Origin: Entoloma clypeatum
Taxonomy: Eukaryota > Basidiomycota > Agaricomycetes > Agaricales > Entolomataceae
Reading direction: 5' to 3'
Assembly: GCA_963565915.1 (NCBI GenBank)
Contig: OY751496.1
Location: 1,426,001-1,490,000 of the forward strand
DNA length: 64,000 nucleotides
Shown: one piece after another, positions 36,334 through 48,589 of the stretch
Position numbering within the stretch: the first letter of the stretch is position 1
How the letters are laid out: every line of letters begins with the position of its first letter
Notes under the pieces: generated by a model
Told to the model about the DNA's origin: nothing
Databases searched by the model: none
What the model saw: only the letters and a program-made list of their open reading frames with translations
Translations under genes and position numbers: made by a program

Positions 36334-39300
36334 ATGTCTGCCACACTCACCAACCACCAGCCAGATGTCTCTTCTTTCTCCAATGGAACCCACTTTGATC
36401 TCTCTCTCCCAACTGACGGCGTGGATTTACTCGATACCCCCGGAACAGAGTCCAAACGATGGGGGGATGCTCCAGAGACGCCCATAGCATCCAGGCCCAA
36501 GCGCACCGCCAGATCTAGTATCGGCACTACCAAAGGTGGGACGACGTTGACTCTTCGCGAGCAGGAAAAGGTCTGTGCCATGTGTATTCGCGTCGTCTAC
36601 TGATTATTTACATGTTGGCCTATTCACAAAGCATATTGACAATCTCAAGAAGGAAAACTTCAACATCAAACTACGTGTTCATTTTCTTGAGGAACGCCTC
36701 GCGTCCTTGGCTCCGGACCAGATAGATGCCGCTCTGAAACAGAACATCAATTTAAAGATAGAGGTGCAGCAGCGCGGCATGGAAATGAAGAAGCTAAAAA
36801 AGCTGGTTTTGGAATTGGAGCGCGAGCTGGATCGACTGCAGCGCGGTACTGGTGGGTCACGGAACCGGGAACGTGAGCTTGAGGAGAAACTGGAGGAGAG
36901 GGAGCGGGAGCTGATGGATCTGAGGAGGCGGCGGACGGGCGAGGGAATGGATGATGAGGCCCGGAAGGACTTGGAGGCGCGTAACGTCGAACTCGAGGAC
37001 GAGCTTGACAACTTCCGAGGTGTCCTAGATGAAAAGTTGGATGAAATTGAGCGTCTGAGGGAAATTGTGGAACGGAGGGGGGATGAGTCGACATCAGACA
37101 GCGTGGGTGGAGAAGGTAGGCGTGAAAGGCTGAAGCGGAGGGTTGAAGAGCTGGAAATTGAGAACGAGGAGCTTCGGACAAGGCTGGACGACGACAAAGA
37201 GGCCATTGCGCAGAAAGAGGATGAGAAGGAGGATTTACTCGACGAAAATAACGCCCTTCGTTTGGAAATCGAGGACATTCAACGGAAGCGCGAGGCGGAG
37301 TCGATCGAGAGAAGCGAAAGTCGGGCACAGATTCTGGAAGAAAGAGAGGAGAGAGAGGCCGTTGAAGACGACCTCAACGCACTCAAGGATAGATTGGCAG
37401 CGGCGATGATCGAGTTGCAACAGAAGGAGGATGATCTGGAGATAAGGAATCGGGAGATCGAGGAACTCGTCGAAGAGCATCGGCACATCGTCGACGTCGT
37501 GGATAAAGAATGGAGAGGCGAAGTCGAGGAGACTCGTGTCCAGGTGGACGACCTTCGAGATGTTGGTACTTTCTTTACATCTATCTCAAGCGGCGTCCTC
37601 ATTGTCTTTTCATCAGGCCTTGGTCAAGAAAGAAACGGAGACCGGGGATCTAAGGCTCGTAATCGCAGAATTGGAGGAAGATCACAGAAAGACGCTCACC
37701 GATTTCCAAAACGACCTTGTTCACCTAGAACGAGAAGCTGAGCAGAAGGATGCCGAGATCGAATCGCTGAGCCAGACAATTGAAAAGCTGAGCGAACAGG
37801 TCTATGTTCTTGAAGACGAGAATGATGGACTGAAAGAGGAGAACGATCGCCTCCACGAAGACGAAGCGGCTGAACGTGAACGAATCGAAGCTTTAACTGC
37901 CGCTCTGAAGGACGTGAGTGGTTTCGATGACTTTTCAATTCTTTTTTCAGTGACACAATCCATCCATGTAGAAAATATCCTCCCTCAAATCTCAGTTACA
38001 AGATTTGTCCGAGAGATATGAGGCCTGTAATGTAGATATTCATACACATCGCTCAAGGCAAGAAGAGCTCGCACGACATGTCGAGGATTTGGTGGAAGAA
38101 GTGCAACGAGAACGTCAGTCCCGTGAACGTGCCGAATCTGAACTCGAAGCGGCTGACAAAGAGCACGACGGGGAGCTAAGGAACGAACGGCGTCTACGAG
38201 AGGGCAAGGAATCAGCTCTTAAAAGCGCCTTGAATGATCTGGCGCGCACACAGTCACTCCTTGGCCAACGTGAGATTGACTTGCAGGCTGTGCAGAGTGT
38301 ACTGCAAACGCTCGAGGCCGAGTCGAAGAGGGCAGGGGAAACTCACACGACTGCACGGTTCTCGTTGCAACTAGAGACGGATCGCCTGAAACGGGACTTA
38401 GAACGCGTTGAAGACGAACTAGCGCGTGCACGAAAAGCGTTGGACGAACAAGAGAACAAATGGAGGGACCGAGATAGCGCGATGGACAAGTTGCACGCGG
38501 AGAACCGAGATCTGGCAAGTCAATTGGCTGCTCAAACGCAGGCCAGACTCAATCTTTCGGAGAAACTGGATGGCTTGCAGGCAAGTCTGAGGACGTCGGA
38601 GGGGGAGGTGGCTGCGTTCAAAACCAAGGTCGCAGAGCTTGAGCAGAGGCTTTCGAAAGACCAAAGGTCTCTCCTGACGGCCGAAACTCAGTACCGAGAT
38701 CAACTCACTGAGAGAAACACCCTCTTGCTGACGATTTATCAATATCTTGACAAGATACTTGGTGTGGACAAGACACCAGTAAGCCGCTCCCTCGACATTT
38801 CGCCATTTTTCTCGGCTCATTGTTGTTGTTTGATTTGAGCAGAAGAAAAGCGGACAGGCCGAAACAAAGCCTTTCACAAATTTCAGCGTGTTCCATGATA
38901 ATCTCATTACGCGCCTTAAATCGCTCAGTCAGATCCAACTTGACTTCGACCGTAGGTGCAAGGAGATCGAAGGGAGGTTCACTGAGAAGGTGAACGACAT
39001 GCGGAAACAGCTCGATAACAGATGGAAGCAGATTGACAAGTTCGAGGCCAGCGTCAAATTATACGCAGATGCCAAGGTAACATGGCGTCGCAAGCTCGCA
39101 GCGAAAGAGGGTGAACTTGAGGCTATCAAGGTGGGTTTATTTGAGCATCCACAGACACGAGTTTACGCTCGTACCGCCCAGGCTACCAATGCGGAGATGG
39201 CGATCCAGCTTTCCAGCATCAAACGTCCGGGTCAAACGATGGATGCGATGGAAATACGGTCCTTGACGACACGTGCAGCTAATGCAGAACGCCGCCTGAA

Positions 39301-39666
39301 CAATGCGCAAAACCAGCTGCTAGCGACAGAAGAGAAAGTCGCGTCAATGAACCAGAAGAACATGGCCGCTGATACCAAATGGGAGGCACGTGTCAAAGAG
39401 TACGAAACGAGATTGAAAGCGGCTGAGGAGAGGGTAAAGAGGGAGAGACAGGGAAGCAAAGAGAGGGTCGCGGAATTGGAGAATAACCTCAAGTACGGCC
39501 ACTTTCTCCTCGAGTTGCTTATCGTCTCCTGACATGGAATGTTTACAGGAGCATCCAACGTCAGCTTGATCTCGCGCAGAAGCGGAACCAGCAGCTCTCG
39601 GAGCTTGTTGACATTAACAAAGTTACAGCACCTAGTCCACCTGCTGGTTCATCCCCGTCGAAATAG
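36334..39666 (+). CDS. CM1-motif coiled-coil protein (gamma-tubulin complex recruiter, Mto1/Pcp1/centrosomin type)
   Basis: Large coiled-coil protein expected at the spindle pole body or other microtubule-organising centres. The N-terminal 85 residues are unstructured and S/T/P-rich (MSATLTNHQPDVSSF). After an intron comes a clear centrosomin motif 1: TLREQEKHIDNLKKENFNIK then LRVHFLEERLASLAPDQIDA. In known families this motif binds and activates gamma-tubulin ring complexes. The rest is almost continuous heptad coiled coil (LVLELERELDRLQRGTGGSR, then ENEELRTRLDDDKEAIAQKE and similar) with at least four introns, ending SPPAGSSPSK at 39666. I cannot tell whether it is the Mto1 or Pcp1 counterpart because no PACT-like or Mto2-binding C-terminus is recognisable. 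Confidence 0.88.
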
Positions 39667-39933
39667 ATTTACTTCCTATCATTGTCATTTTCACCATGCT
39701 ATCCAGTCATGTTTCTCATTGTACAATCAGCTCAAGTAATTTGACACTTTACATTCTTTTCACTGCTCCTAATTACATACCATTTATCAAACTGACGAAG
39801 GATCTCTGGTATCCACTACAATTTCCTTATAGTAGCGATAGCTGATAGCACAAATATATATATATCAGCGGAGAGTGGCAATAAAGTAGTTAGTTAAGCT
39901 TGAAGAGTAGACAAACTAGGGGTTGGAAAAAGA
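39667..39933. other. Convergent spacer with AT microsatellite
   Basis: 267 bases between converging stop codons. It contains a short ATATAT run near 39856-39866. No gene seen. Confidence 0.4.
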
Positions 39934-40784
39934 CTATGCATCCTGGACGAGGTTACCTGCACCACCGCGACCCGTAGATTCATATTCATGGTGTGCATGG
40001 AGATGATGTTCTACTGCGGGTTCGGCGGCATCTGTTAAATTGGCGGCGCCACCACGTCCCGTAGAGTGACTGTCCAAGAATGGCTTGTTACTGACTGATG
40101 TGAGGGCAAGGGGACGCTTACATTTTTTCAGCATGGAAGTGCTCTCTACGCTCTGCCTCGTCACTTACTTCGCTGATGTCTCCTTTGCTTGGAACGATAT
40201 TTCCGACCCCACCTCTGCCCGTGGATCGTACAGCAGAGATATGGTCTCGAGACCGTGAGCGATCAGGCGATTGAATGTTTCCTGCGCCACCTCTCCCGGA
40301 GGAGTGCTATATCCGTTGCAGTGAGGATTTGTATCAGTGTGAGCTCATGGGATCCGAACAGACGCACGGGGACATCATGGGCGGCTGCGATGTGCGATTT
40401 GATCACCCGCTCTTCCTCATCGAGGTCAGAGTTGGTAGGTAGCTTGCTGTCGCGAGAGGGTGAGCGGATGTTCCCCGCTCCGCCGCGGCCAATGGAGAAG
40501 CTCTGGAATACACCGAGGGGTTTATATGGGGAAGGTAAGTAGATTGTGTGTGACTCACCCTCAGCGGACTGGCAGGTTCCCTCCCACGAGAAATGGAAAA
40601 GTCGTCGGGGCCATCGTCTGGCCTGGGATCGCGAGAAGCTGAGAGAGATTGACGAATATTGCCCACCCCCCCTCTGCCAGAAGACTATGATGATGATAGG
40701 ACTTGTTAGGAGATGGGATAGGATGGGGGGGTAACTGACATGAACATCTCTGCCGCGAGAAACAGACCGATCTGTAGGGGACAT
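39934..40784 (-). CDS. Par32-like DUF3602 protein with repeated GRGGxGN motifs
   Basis: Short, low-complexity fungal protein. Splicing gives MSPTDRSVSRGRDVH at the ATG (40784), then GRGG-type units: GRGGVGNIRQS, SFSIGRGGAGNIRSPS, HSSGRGGAGNIQSP, STGRGGVGNIVPS, STGRGGAANLTDA and ESTGRGGAGNLVQDA at the stop. Introns fall between units, often just before the conserved serine, so the exons look like duplicated modules. In yeast the family member Par32 is a TORC1-dependent phosphoprotein that inhibits ammonium transporters Mep1/Mep3. Whether this one does so is unknown. A TTAGGG-type motif lies about 8 bp upstream of the ATG. Gene boundaries are good; exact splice sites are approximate. Confidence 0.85.
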
Positions 40785-41772
40785 GTGAATTGGGTTAGGG
40801 TGGTGTGCAGCAGGGGGTGTTGGTGCGATGATGGCCTTGAGAAGATAAGCTCTGAGGCGCTGCTGGCCTTATCGTTCTTATCTTTTTGTCAAGAGACTCA
40901 CCTGGTAGACTCAGTCTCGTGCGTGCTGGTGGCGCTGACCCCACTTGACCGATAAAGATCTACTGTATCTCGCTGTGTAGCCCAAACACTGCGCACAGGC
41001 CAGCTGACATTGTTCGTCCCAGTCGATTGTCCTCGTCATGTCGTGAGGGCCACCCCCAGGTTTGCTTCGTAGATAACCTTCGCCTTACTCTCCTGTCCTG
41101 CCATTACTGTATGTGACCAGGAGTTTGAAAGTTTCTAGTGTTTGAAATGCTTGTCTACCACTTTCTACATTGTACATAGTGACTGCTTATAGTGAGAAGA
41201 TATCATGGTATTTATCATACCAAGCCCACTCCAGAAGCCGGTAGAAATATTCTCAGAACTGGGAAGCTGGCGAGAGATTCCATGATTTTCTTCGTCCAAA
41301 CAAGACCAAAATTCAGCAAAGATCCTCAGATCTACCCAGATTCCTTGGACCGCTTAACATGGGGCTTTCGAGGCAAAATCCAATGGATCCCTAGACTCCA
41401 AATCCTGAAGCCTGGGTCACAGAACGCACTGTAGCGTGAATCGGCAGTGAAATAAAATTGAGGGTGTTTTTGGGCGTGACTTGACGTGACAATTTCGAGT
41501 GGTGTTCAAATCACACCAACGTGGCTGAATGGTCAGCTCACTGAAGTGACCAAGCTGTTATGAAGGTTTCAAACACCCCAAATTTTTGACTCCCCCTCAC
41601 CGAAAAGCCTCGGTCAGGATCTACTGTGCACTTATTGCTCATGTCAAGGTGCAGTATTCTAGCTGAGTCGTTCTTCATTCAGTGGGAAAAAACTCCGAGG
41701 GTAATCGACGCAGTCCACGTAGAGCTATTCAAGCATCTCTGAAAAAGTTTCAAACTCCTGGTCGCAAATAGT
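40785..41772. other. Intergenic about 1 kb, no gene seen
   Basis: Between the divergent Par32-like gene and the Crinkler-type gene. An 80-codon open frame at 41192-41434 has no recognisable similarity or codon signal. A TTAGGG-type motif (GGGTTAGGG, 40792-40800) sits next to the Par32 start. No RNA gene is recognised. Confidence 0.4.
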
Positions 41773-44700
41773 ATGAAAAGGAAGGTCGTTGATACCGTAA
41801 GTAGCTTTCTCCATCGGGCAGGAAAAGGTGATAACGCATCAGCAAACCCATCACAGCCTCCAGGCCTCGCAGTAAACGACGCCAACACCCTTTCCCCGCA
41901 CCACAGCAAGCGGCGCACCCTTTCTGTTGTCCACATCTGACCAAGCGGAGGCCGCTGTGGGTCTCGGCGATGACTACCTTCAGCTTCTTTGCGTCATCGA
42001 AGGCGAAAAAGAGGCGTTTCCCTTGGTGTTAAAGGCGCATCGTGGCGCGATCCCAAGTTCGTGGTAGGCAACCTGAAGGAGAAAATCCAAGAGAAACAAA
42101 AAGATGGTTCGTTAGCCGGCGTTGGTGCCCACAGCCTAGTACTCTGGAAGGTGTGGGATTCGCGATGTCAGACAACATGGCTTACTTCCCTGCCCTTTTA
42201 GCCCAAAGATACCAATCCCATCGATGTGAACCTAGACGAACTTGCGTCTATCCGCGTCGATGAACAACTGGTTGAGAATTTACGCTCTGCTCGTCCCGTC
42301 AGCTATTATTTTCCAACCCAACCTTCCCTCGATCGTTTACATATTGTTGTATGGAAACCGGGTATTGGTGAGTGACGGTGCTTTTCCATGGCTGTACACT
42401 GCTGATAGATTCTTGCCCCGACTTTCCTTTCCAATTGCCATCGCAACCGCGTTGATTTTCTCAAATCTACTGGTTGCCCACTTCGTTAGCAGTAGGGAAT
42501 AGGGCGAAGCGGGACATTACACCGACAGAGGATATCGACGTAATCGACCATCGGATTGAAAAGGAGCTCCAATCGCTTCGCGTGGTGGTTGAGACATTTC
42601 TGAAAAGTCCTGAGCCACCCACCTGGGTTCCTCCGGACAACGCCACGCCGAGCAACCGCGACTTTCTCGCTAGCCTCCAAATACCTTCTTATCGCAATCG
42701 CAACCCAAGTCTTTTATTTCATAATCTCCATATGTGCGATCGTGCTGAAATCACGAAGAGATTTGAAGGTGTTCAACACATGTATGTAGTTATTACGTGT
42801 GCTTCGAACTATTCTCACCACAAGCTGTAGGTGCGTTTGCAACACATCCGGATCAGGGAAAACACAGCGCATGTTGGAAAGCCTCACGATGTACTGGGGA
42901 TTCTACTTTGTTGTAGTTCAGGATGTCAACGGCGTTGGCATTCCAGATTTGCAGTATTCTTTGGATCAAGCCGCTGATTATCGTGAATGGATATCCGACC
43001 TTCGCCCGCTATCTTCCGAGAAACGCGCTGCTCAAAGCGAAATCAACCGCCTGATTGCATCTAGGCTCCTCAGGAGAGTTATGGCTGCACGCATAGTGGC
43101 TTTCCAACTGTTCCTAGAGCTCGCGAACGAGGTCGACGGGGAATTGCAGGAAAAGCATAAGCGCATTTGGTTGCTGTTCCAGTTGTCCAATATAGGCAGG
43201 ACCGACCATCCATTTGTTCAGATTATGAGGGGTTGTCTTCGCCAGGCCTCAAATGAAGCTCTTGACATATTGATTGGACGCCTGGGTACCATTCGTCAGA
43301 AATATATGCCTTTCGCGCACTTCATAGTTGGGCTGGACGAAGCACAGCAGGCCGTCAGATTATATCGTTATTCCTTTATATCATCCGCAAGCGAGGAAGT
43401 AACCCGATCAATCCTCCGCGAAATAGTTAAAGTCTTCATCAACATGCCGATCAAGCTCGTTGTGTCCGGTACAGGCGTGTCGCTAGAGGAGCTACATGAA
43501 GCCATGGCCTCTGGAGTGTCAAAACCTCTTGGAGTTGAATTGTTCCACAACCTTGGGATGTTCGATACCTGGCCGAAATTGAAGAAGTTCCTTGAACAGT
43601 ACCTCCCTGCTTCCTTTCTGGAGAGACCTTCTGGGTATCGCTTGCAACAACGGATTCAGGAATATCTTCTGGGTCGGTGAGCAGACACTTTCGTTTTGAC
43701 CGACAGAGTCCATCTGACGGACAGCAGATATCGTTTCTCCATATCCTTTCTGGAATACCTCTTGACGAATGGGCTGGAATCGCCACACAAACTGTTGAAT
43801 GCATTCATCAACGAACATACATCTTGCTTCCCAGGCGATAGTGGCCTTTCTTTTACTTCGAATGAGCCTGAGTTGAATATCGTGGTCTGGATGACCGGTT
43901 TTGAATGGGATAGACTCCAGGCGGGTAAGCTTTTCCTTCAACCTCCATTTCCTCATTTCACGTAGCTCAGATCCGGTCGCACTTCGAGAAGCAGCCCAGG
44001 TTATACAGTCTCACTTGACTAAGGGAGATTCTCCGACGTTCGGACCTGTCACTGTCCGACTTGTCGAGTATGGGTTAGCTCGTCTCCGCGACAGACATGA
44101 GGGTCAGATAGTCGAGCCACTTGCATTTCTGTCCCTGATGAAGTGGCTCGATAATCACCCTGACCTCAATTTGCAAGTAAATCTCCGAACGCGACTTGCT
44201 TCTCAGTCCTCTCGTGGACCTGCTTACGAGGAGCGGAACATTTTGTATCTGCTTCGAGCACTGCGCTACCCAGTCCCCTTTAGCACAATTTTCAAATTTC
44301 ACGGTACCATTCCTCAATGGGCTGACGAAAGGACCCAGATCGTTGGACGTCTTGATGGCACTGCCGTAGCAGTGGATGTTATAGGAGAAGCCCCGCAGAA
44401 CCCGGGTCTCGGCGCGGTGCAATACGCGGCCGATATTCACGACGTTTTAAAGTGGATTGAAAACCCGACCGCCACGCCGGCGGTGCTTGTTCCCAGCATC
44501 CTCTTTGGCCCAGACGTTTTGGTATGGTGTGGGAATGCCCTTTTGATCGGCCAATTCAAGTCTTACACGGTGGGTAACAAAGAATCCCTCGATGCAAAAA
44601 CGATCAGCCATGCTCTCACTTCTCTGCATCAAGCCCACTGGTTCAAGAAGTCGGTGAGTCCATTGGTTTCATCCATGTGCTCAGCTCGCTCTGAATTTTG

Positions 44701-44984
44701 CAACAGCCATCTCATCTACGTCAGAAACTCATCCATGCCATAGAGCGGCATCGTGTCCTCCGCTTCGTGGGTGGCTACCCACTTCCTCCCGATCTCAACT
44801 TAGGGGCCGCTTCTGTCACAATGCTATTGCTGCGCTCGGCACAGGTGTTGTGTTAGCCACCATCAATATGGATGCTTTCAGAGCCCACTTCGTTGCAGAG
44901 GATCAGGCTAGGGGTGTCCTGGAACCGATGGAGCATGCTCTTGCCAAGAAGCGAAAAGCAGATGCGATGGATAGCGGAAATTGA
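41773..44984 (+). CDS. Crinkler (CRN)-type protein: Ubl-like header, P-loop NTPase, PD-(D/E)XK-like nuclease
   Basis: The header resembles Crinkler N-termini: LQLLCVIEGEKEAFPLVLKA, VGNLKEKIQEKQKDGSLAGV, GAHSLVLWK, then DELASIRVDEQLVENLRSAR and LDRLHIVVWKPG. The middle is an NTPase with Walker A CNTSGSGKTQRMLES near 42845 and Walker B-like HFIVGLDEAQQA near 43325. The C-terminal third looks like a restriction-endonuclease fold: EERNILYLLRALRYPVPF, then FGPDVLVWCGNALLIGQFKS near 44505, giving a D-x(n)-Q-x-K catalytic pattern. The tail contains ALAKKRKADAMDSGN, possibly a nuclear localisation signal. The first exons are uncertain; the ATG at 41773 reads MKRKVVDT before a GTAAGT donor. Reading continuity is lost near 44800-44835: PPDLNLGAASV and AIAALGTGVVLATINMDAF are in different frames with no good intron between, so a frameshift is likely. 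Such header-NTPase-nuclease proteins are known from oomycetes, chytrids and some other fungi. The role here is unknown. Confidence 0.8.
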
Positions 44985-45552
44985 GAACCAACATTTTTCC
45001 ATGCGTTCGCTTTCATGCTGGAATCAACTTGTTAGGCTATGCTCACAGATCTTACACACAGCAACCCAGTCATGCCGCACTGCCCTGAGTCGCGAGGGTA
45101 TTGGGGGAAATGTCTTACAGGTGTTCTATCTACAGTGTACCGTCACTACCGTGATGTATTTATTAGGGGAAATCGTAACATTACCTCCTCCTTAGAGTCC
45201 CGTCCTCGCGATTGTTTATTATGCAAAGTGGTTTCCACCTCCAGAATCACTGTTGGAATTGTCATAAAGTTATTATGTATATTTCGTGGGTGTTAGAAGC
45301 GATCGTGATAAATATGTATGTAGAAGGGGAGCGAATAAGATAGAAACGGGAAGCTGGTGTTACGTGGCATAGCACTGAAGAGAAAAAGGCATGGGGGATA
45401 ATGCAGGACGATGATGATCATATGATGGAAGCGTCGGACAAACGAAGATAGGGTAGTGGATGTACTTAAGGTACAGTGATTTTTAAGGCCAATGGTTGGC
45501 ATTTGTCTTCCAGTATACCGAGTTCCATCCATGTTAACTTTTTTGATCCACG
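44985..45552. other. Convergent intergenic, no gene seen
   Basis: Between the Crinkler-type gene and the FHA-protein gene, which converge. No coding similarity. AT-rich around 45170-45300. Confidence 0.4.
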
Positions 45553-48449
45553 TCATGTCTCCGGCTTGACCCGCCAGATCACAGCGGCTGCAGCGACCGC
45601 CAACACCAACACCCCAATTGTCGTCTGTATCTGAGCAGCCTGACGAGTAAAGATAAGAAAAAGCAATCTTTGGTACGAGACAAGGACTTACTCGGTCTCC
45701 ACTACGAATGGTGATAGGTATATCCCTTGTCGCGTCATCTTCTTGCACCTTCTCTATGGGTTTGGTTGTCAACGAGGGAAGTCTGTAGACTGAGGACTCC
45801 GGTGTAGCCAATGTAGCCGCACCAGATTTGGATCGAATACCGAGCACGGTCTCTTCCTCTTCCTCCTCGATGCCTTTGTTCTCCGCGGGCGAAAATGAAT
45901 GAGGGGCAGAAAGCGCGATAATTTTCGCTTTCGACGGGGAAGGATCTTCTGATGCGAGTGTTGTATCTGTGTCTGTATCAAAATCCGCATCTCGCTCATC
46001 ACTCCCACTGAGGGACCGGTGGCGGGACCTGCCACGTCTCGAGGCCCTACGTCGACGGGGTCGATTGGAATCGGACGAAAGACTTCGGGGACTCGGAGGT
46101 GTCGCAAGCCCAATGTGTTTCATGGCATCCCCATTGAGTAGCTGGGCATGGTCCTGGCATTGGCGTTCGGGGTCACGTTCACGTTCGCGCTGCTCTTGCT
46201 GTCGAAAGGCAGCGGCAGCGGCACTCTGAAGCGTCGCAAGCTTCTCAAGTCCTGAGTCCATGCTCTGGGATTGCAACTCCCATTGTTCCCTGGCACGACT
46301 AAGCCGCTCCCGCTCCTTATCCCAATCTTCACGTACACTGCTCCACTGACCCTCGATTGATTTTTTCCATTCCACGATCATCGCTGTCAGGCTTTCTTGT
46401 TCTTGGTCTGGTTCCCTATTATCTGTGATTGCGGGTAACGTGTATTGTACTGGTGAAGTGGGAGGAGAAGTTTGTGTCTCTGTGTGAACTTGGATTTTCT
46501 GAGTAGTTTGAACAGTGGCTTCTAGTGCATGAACTTTGCTTTCAAGGGCTAAAATTGTTGATTGTGCGGCGGAGTGCTGGGCTTCGAGAGACGATGTCAG
46601 CGCCACGAGAGCGCTGACTTGATTAAGGACTTGTTCGAAGACCTCCTCTGTGGTGACAACGGCAGTAGCCCCTGTCGCAACAATCTTGGACAGCGGAGAA
46701 GGCGGAGATGCATGACGAGGCGACGCAAGAGGCTTAGATGAACGCTCCAGGAGAGAAGAAGCACGATGCAGAGACGTGAAGGTGTCCCGGTCTCCATCCC
46801 GCATGCCCAAATTTGTAGGTTCCGGAGTACGGGGTCGACCGAGTTCGTCATTCCTCCTCCTTCTTGCCTCCTCACCTTCTGCCTCTTTGACCTGTCCTTC
46901 ATGCTGTTCTTGATCTTGTTGCCTCTTCTCCTCATCATGTCGAGGCTCAAGGCTTGCATTTGGGGCCACAGGTTCTTTGTCTTCAGCATCAGCGGCCAGC
47001 TGATCTTCATCTTCCTCATCCACACGTTCCAGTTCATGTGGTACGACGGTTGCAACGCTTCTGGTGTCGTCCATGTCTTCCTCATGATCGACCAATGCGT
47101 TATCTTCCTCATCATCGAAGCCGTCACGCAGCTCACGTTGCAGTGTGCTGTGGTCATGTACACCTAATTCGCGCTGCTTCATCATCTCTCGCAACGCCCG
47201 GACCTCTTGTTTGATAGCTTCCTGTTCGGCGAGAGCGCCTTCGAGTGCCCGGATCTTGTCCACATGTGAGGTGAGCGACGATCGGGTCTCGTGCAGCTGT
47301 GCCTGCAGATCCGCCAGTGCAGAGGCAGTAAGGCCCGCAGAGGGTGCGGCAGACGGCTGTTCGGGCGAACCCGAGGTGGATTCTTGGGCTGACGCTTGTT
47401 GAGATTGGGCCTGTGATTGCGGTTGGGACCGCGACGAAGAGGCCACGCGGGCTGGGGGTAGATTGGGGGGGTGTGATGGGAGGTTGGAGGGCTATGATAG
47501 GGTATATAGATCGTATCATGGGATTCACTTGCGATGAAGAACGATATACGTACTAGGTTACCCCCAAGGACATCATGAATGTCGTTCATTGCACCGCTAA
47601 GGGTATGTAGCTCTGCACCAGTTTCCCGGCTCTTTTGGAGCTCCCCCTGAAGACGGCTGAGGATGTGCTCAAACGTAAGGCCGCTCTTCCCAGGGGGCCG
47701 CATACTGCCACCCATACCACCCATGTCCATGAGGCCTCCTCGCTGTCCTACCTGTGGCCTCCGTTGTTGTCCTGGTGCAAAGTTGAAAGAGCCGGCGCCG
47801 TTAACGGTAGTAGAGCTGGGTCCAGGCTGAGCGATGAGAGACGAGGAGACCCCAGGCCCTGAGGCCCCTTGGTACTGCTGTGAGTGTTGCTGTTGGTGTT
47901 GTTCCGCACGAGCCGCAACCTGGGCATCTTGATCATTGAATACGCAGACGACTCGTGCGGCGACCTTGTGGTGTATAATGGTCTTGTTGTCGTCCCCAAC
48001 AATGTCAATGCCGAATTCCTGAACATAGTGTAAATGGCCACTTGTAAAGCGGTGAAAACGGATTAAGCACTGCGTACCACAATATCGTCGCTCTTAAGTT
48101 CGAATGGATCGGATTCGAGACCCTCGGGGCTGAGCCGCTCGCCGTTGATGAATGTACCGTTGGAGCTCTTGACATCCTTGATGAAAATCTGTCGAGATAT
48201 TAGTGCCCTGCAACAAGGGTGTAGGTCGGACTTGACTTTGTTCGACTCCTCCCAGACTTCCGCATGGGACCTACTGAGCACCTTGGAGTCAAAAAAGCCA
48301 TTCCGTTCGCCGGGAGTTGTTTTTGCATTGGTCTGTCGCCCAATTTTTATGCGCTGGCCTTGTGGTAGCAATATGTGTTTGGGAATGAAGGAATCATTAA
48401 GAGGATATAAGTAGAGAGCGGGATATATGGGCTGGACGGGGGCGGGCAT
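45553..48449 (-). CDS. FHA-domain tail-anchored protein (Far10/Vps64/SLMAP-like)
   Basis: The ATG at 48449 gives MPAPVQPIYPALYLYPLNDS. An FHA domain follows with the expected phosphothreonine-binding landmarks: RIKIGRQTNAKT, SKVLSRSHAEVWEE and, after an intron, KDVKSSNGTFINGERLS. A Q-rich linker and coiled coil (HILSRLQGELQKSRETGAEL) come next, then a long S/E/D-rich region with further coiled coils. The last exon encodes AAQIQTTIGVLVLAVAAAVI followed by WRVKPET and stop, a single C-terminal membrane anchor. FHA plus coiled coil plus tail anchor is the architecture of yeast Far9/Far10 and animal SLMAP, which tether the STRIPAK phosphatase complex to ER or nuclear envelope. That role is inferred from architecture. 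A telomere-like CCTAACCCTAACC sequence lies about 45 bp upstream of the ATG. Confidence 0.87.
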
Positions 48450-48589
48450 GGCGGCAGCTGGCAGTCTTTGGCGATGAATTGAGCAATGAGAGCAATCCTA
48501 ACCCTAACCTTACATTATCATCAGGTGACACACTACATAGCTATCCCTGTACTGTATATACTCATGTTTATTCAGTATTTGCATGACCT

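Noticed and set aside
36679..37278. Long serine-rich minus-strand frame
   Set aside because: It is the antisense shadow of a glutamate/arginine-rich coiled coil on the plus strand; no independent signal.
41192..41434. 80-codon plus-strand frame in the spacer before the Crinkler-type gene
   Set aside because: No similarity, no intron pattern, and length within chance expectation.
48497..48509. Possible internal telomere or chromosome-end fusion scar
   Set aside because: Only about two CCCTAA units next to a gene start; better explained as a promoter telobox.
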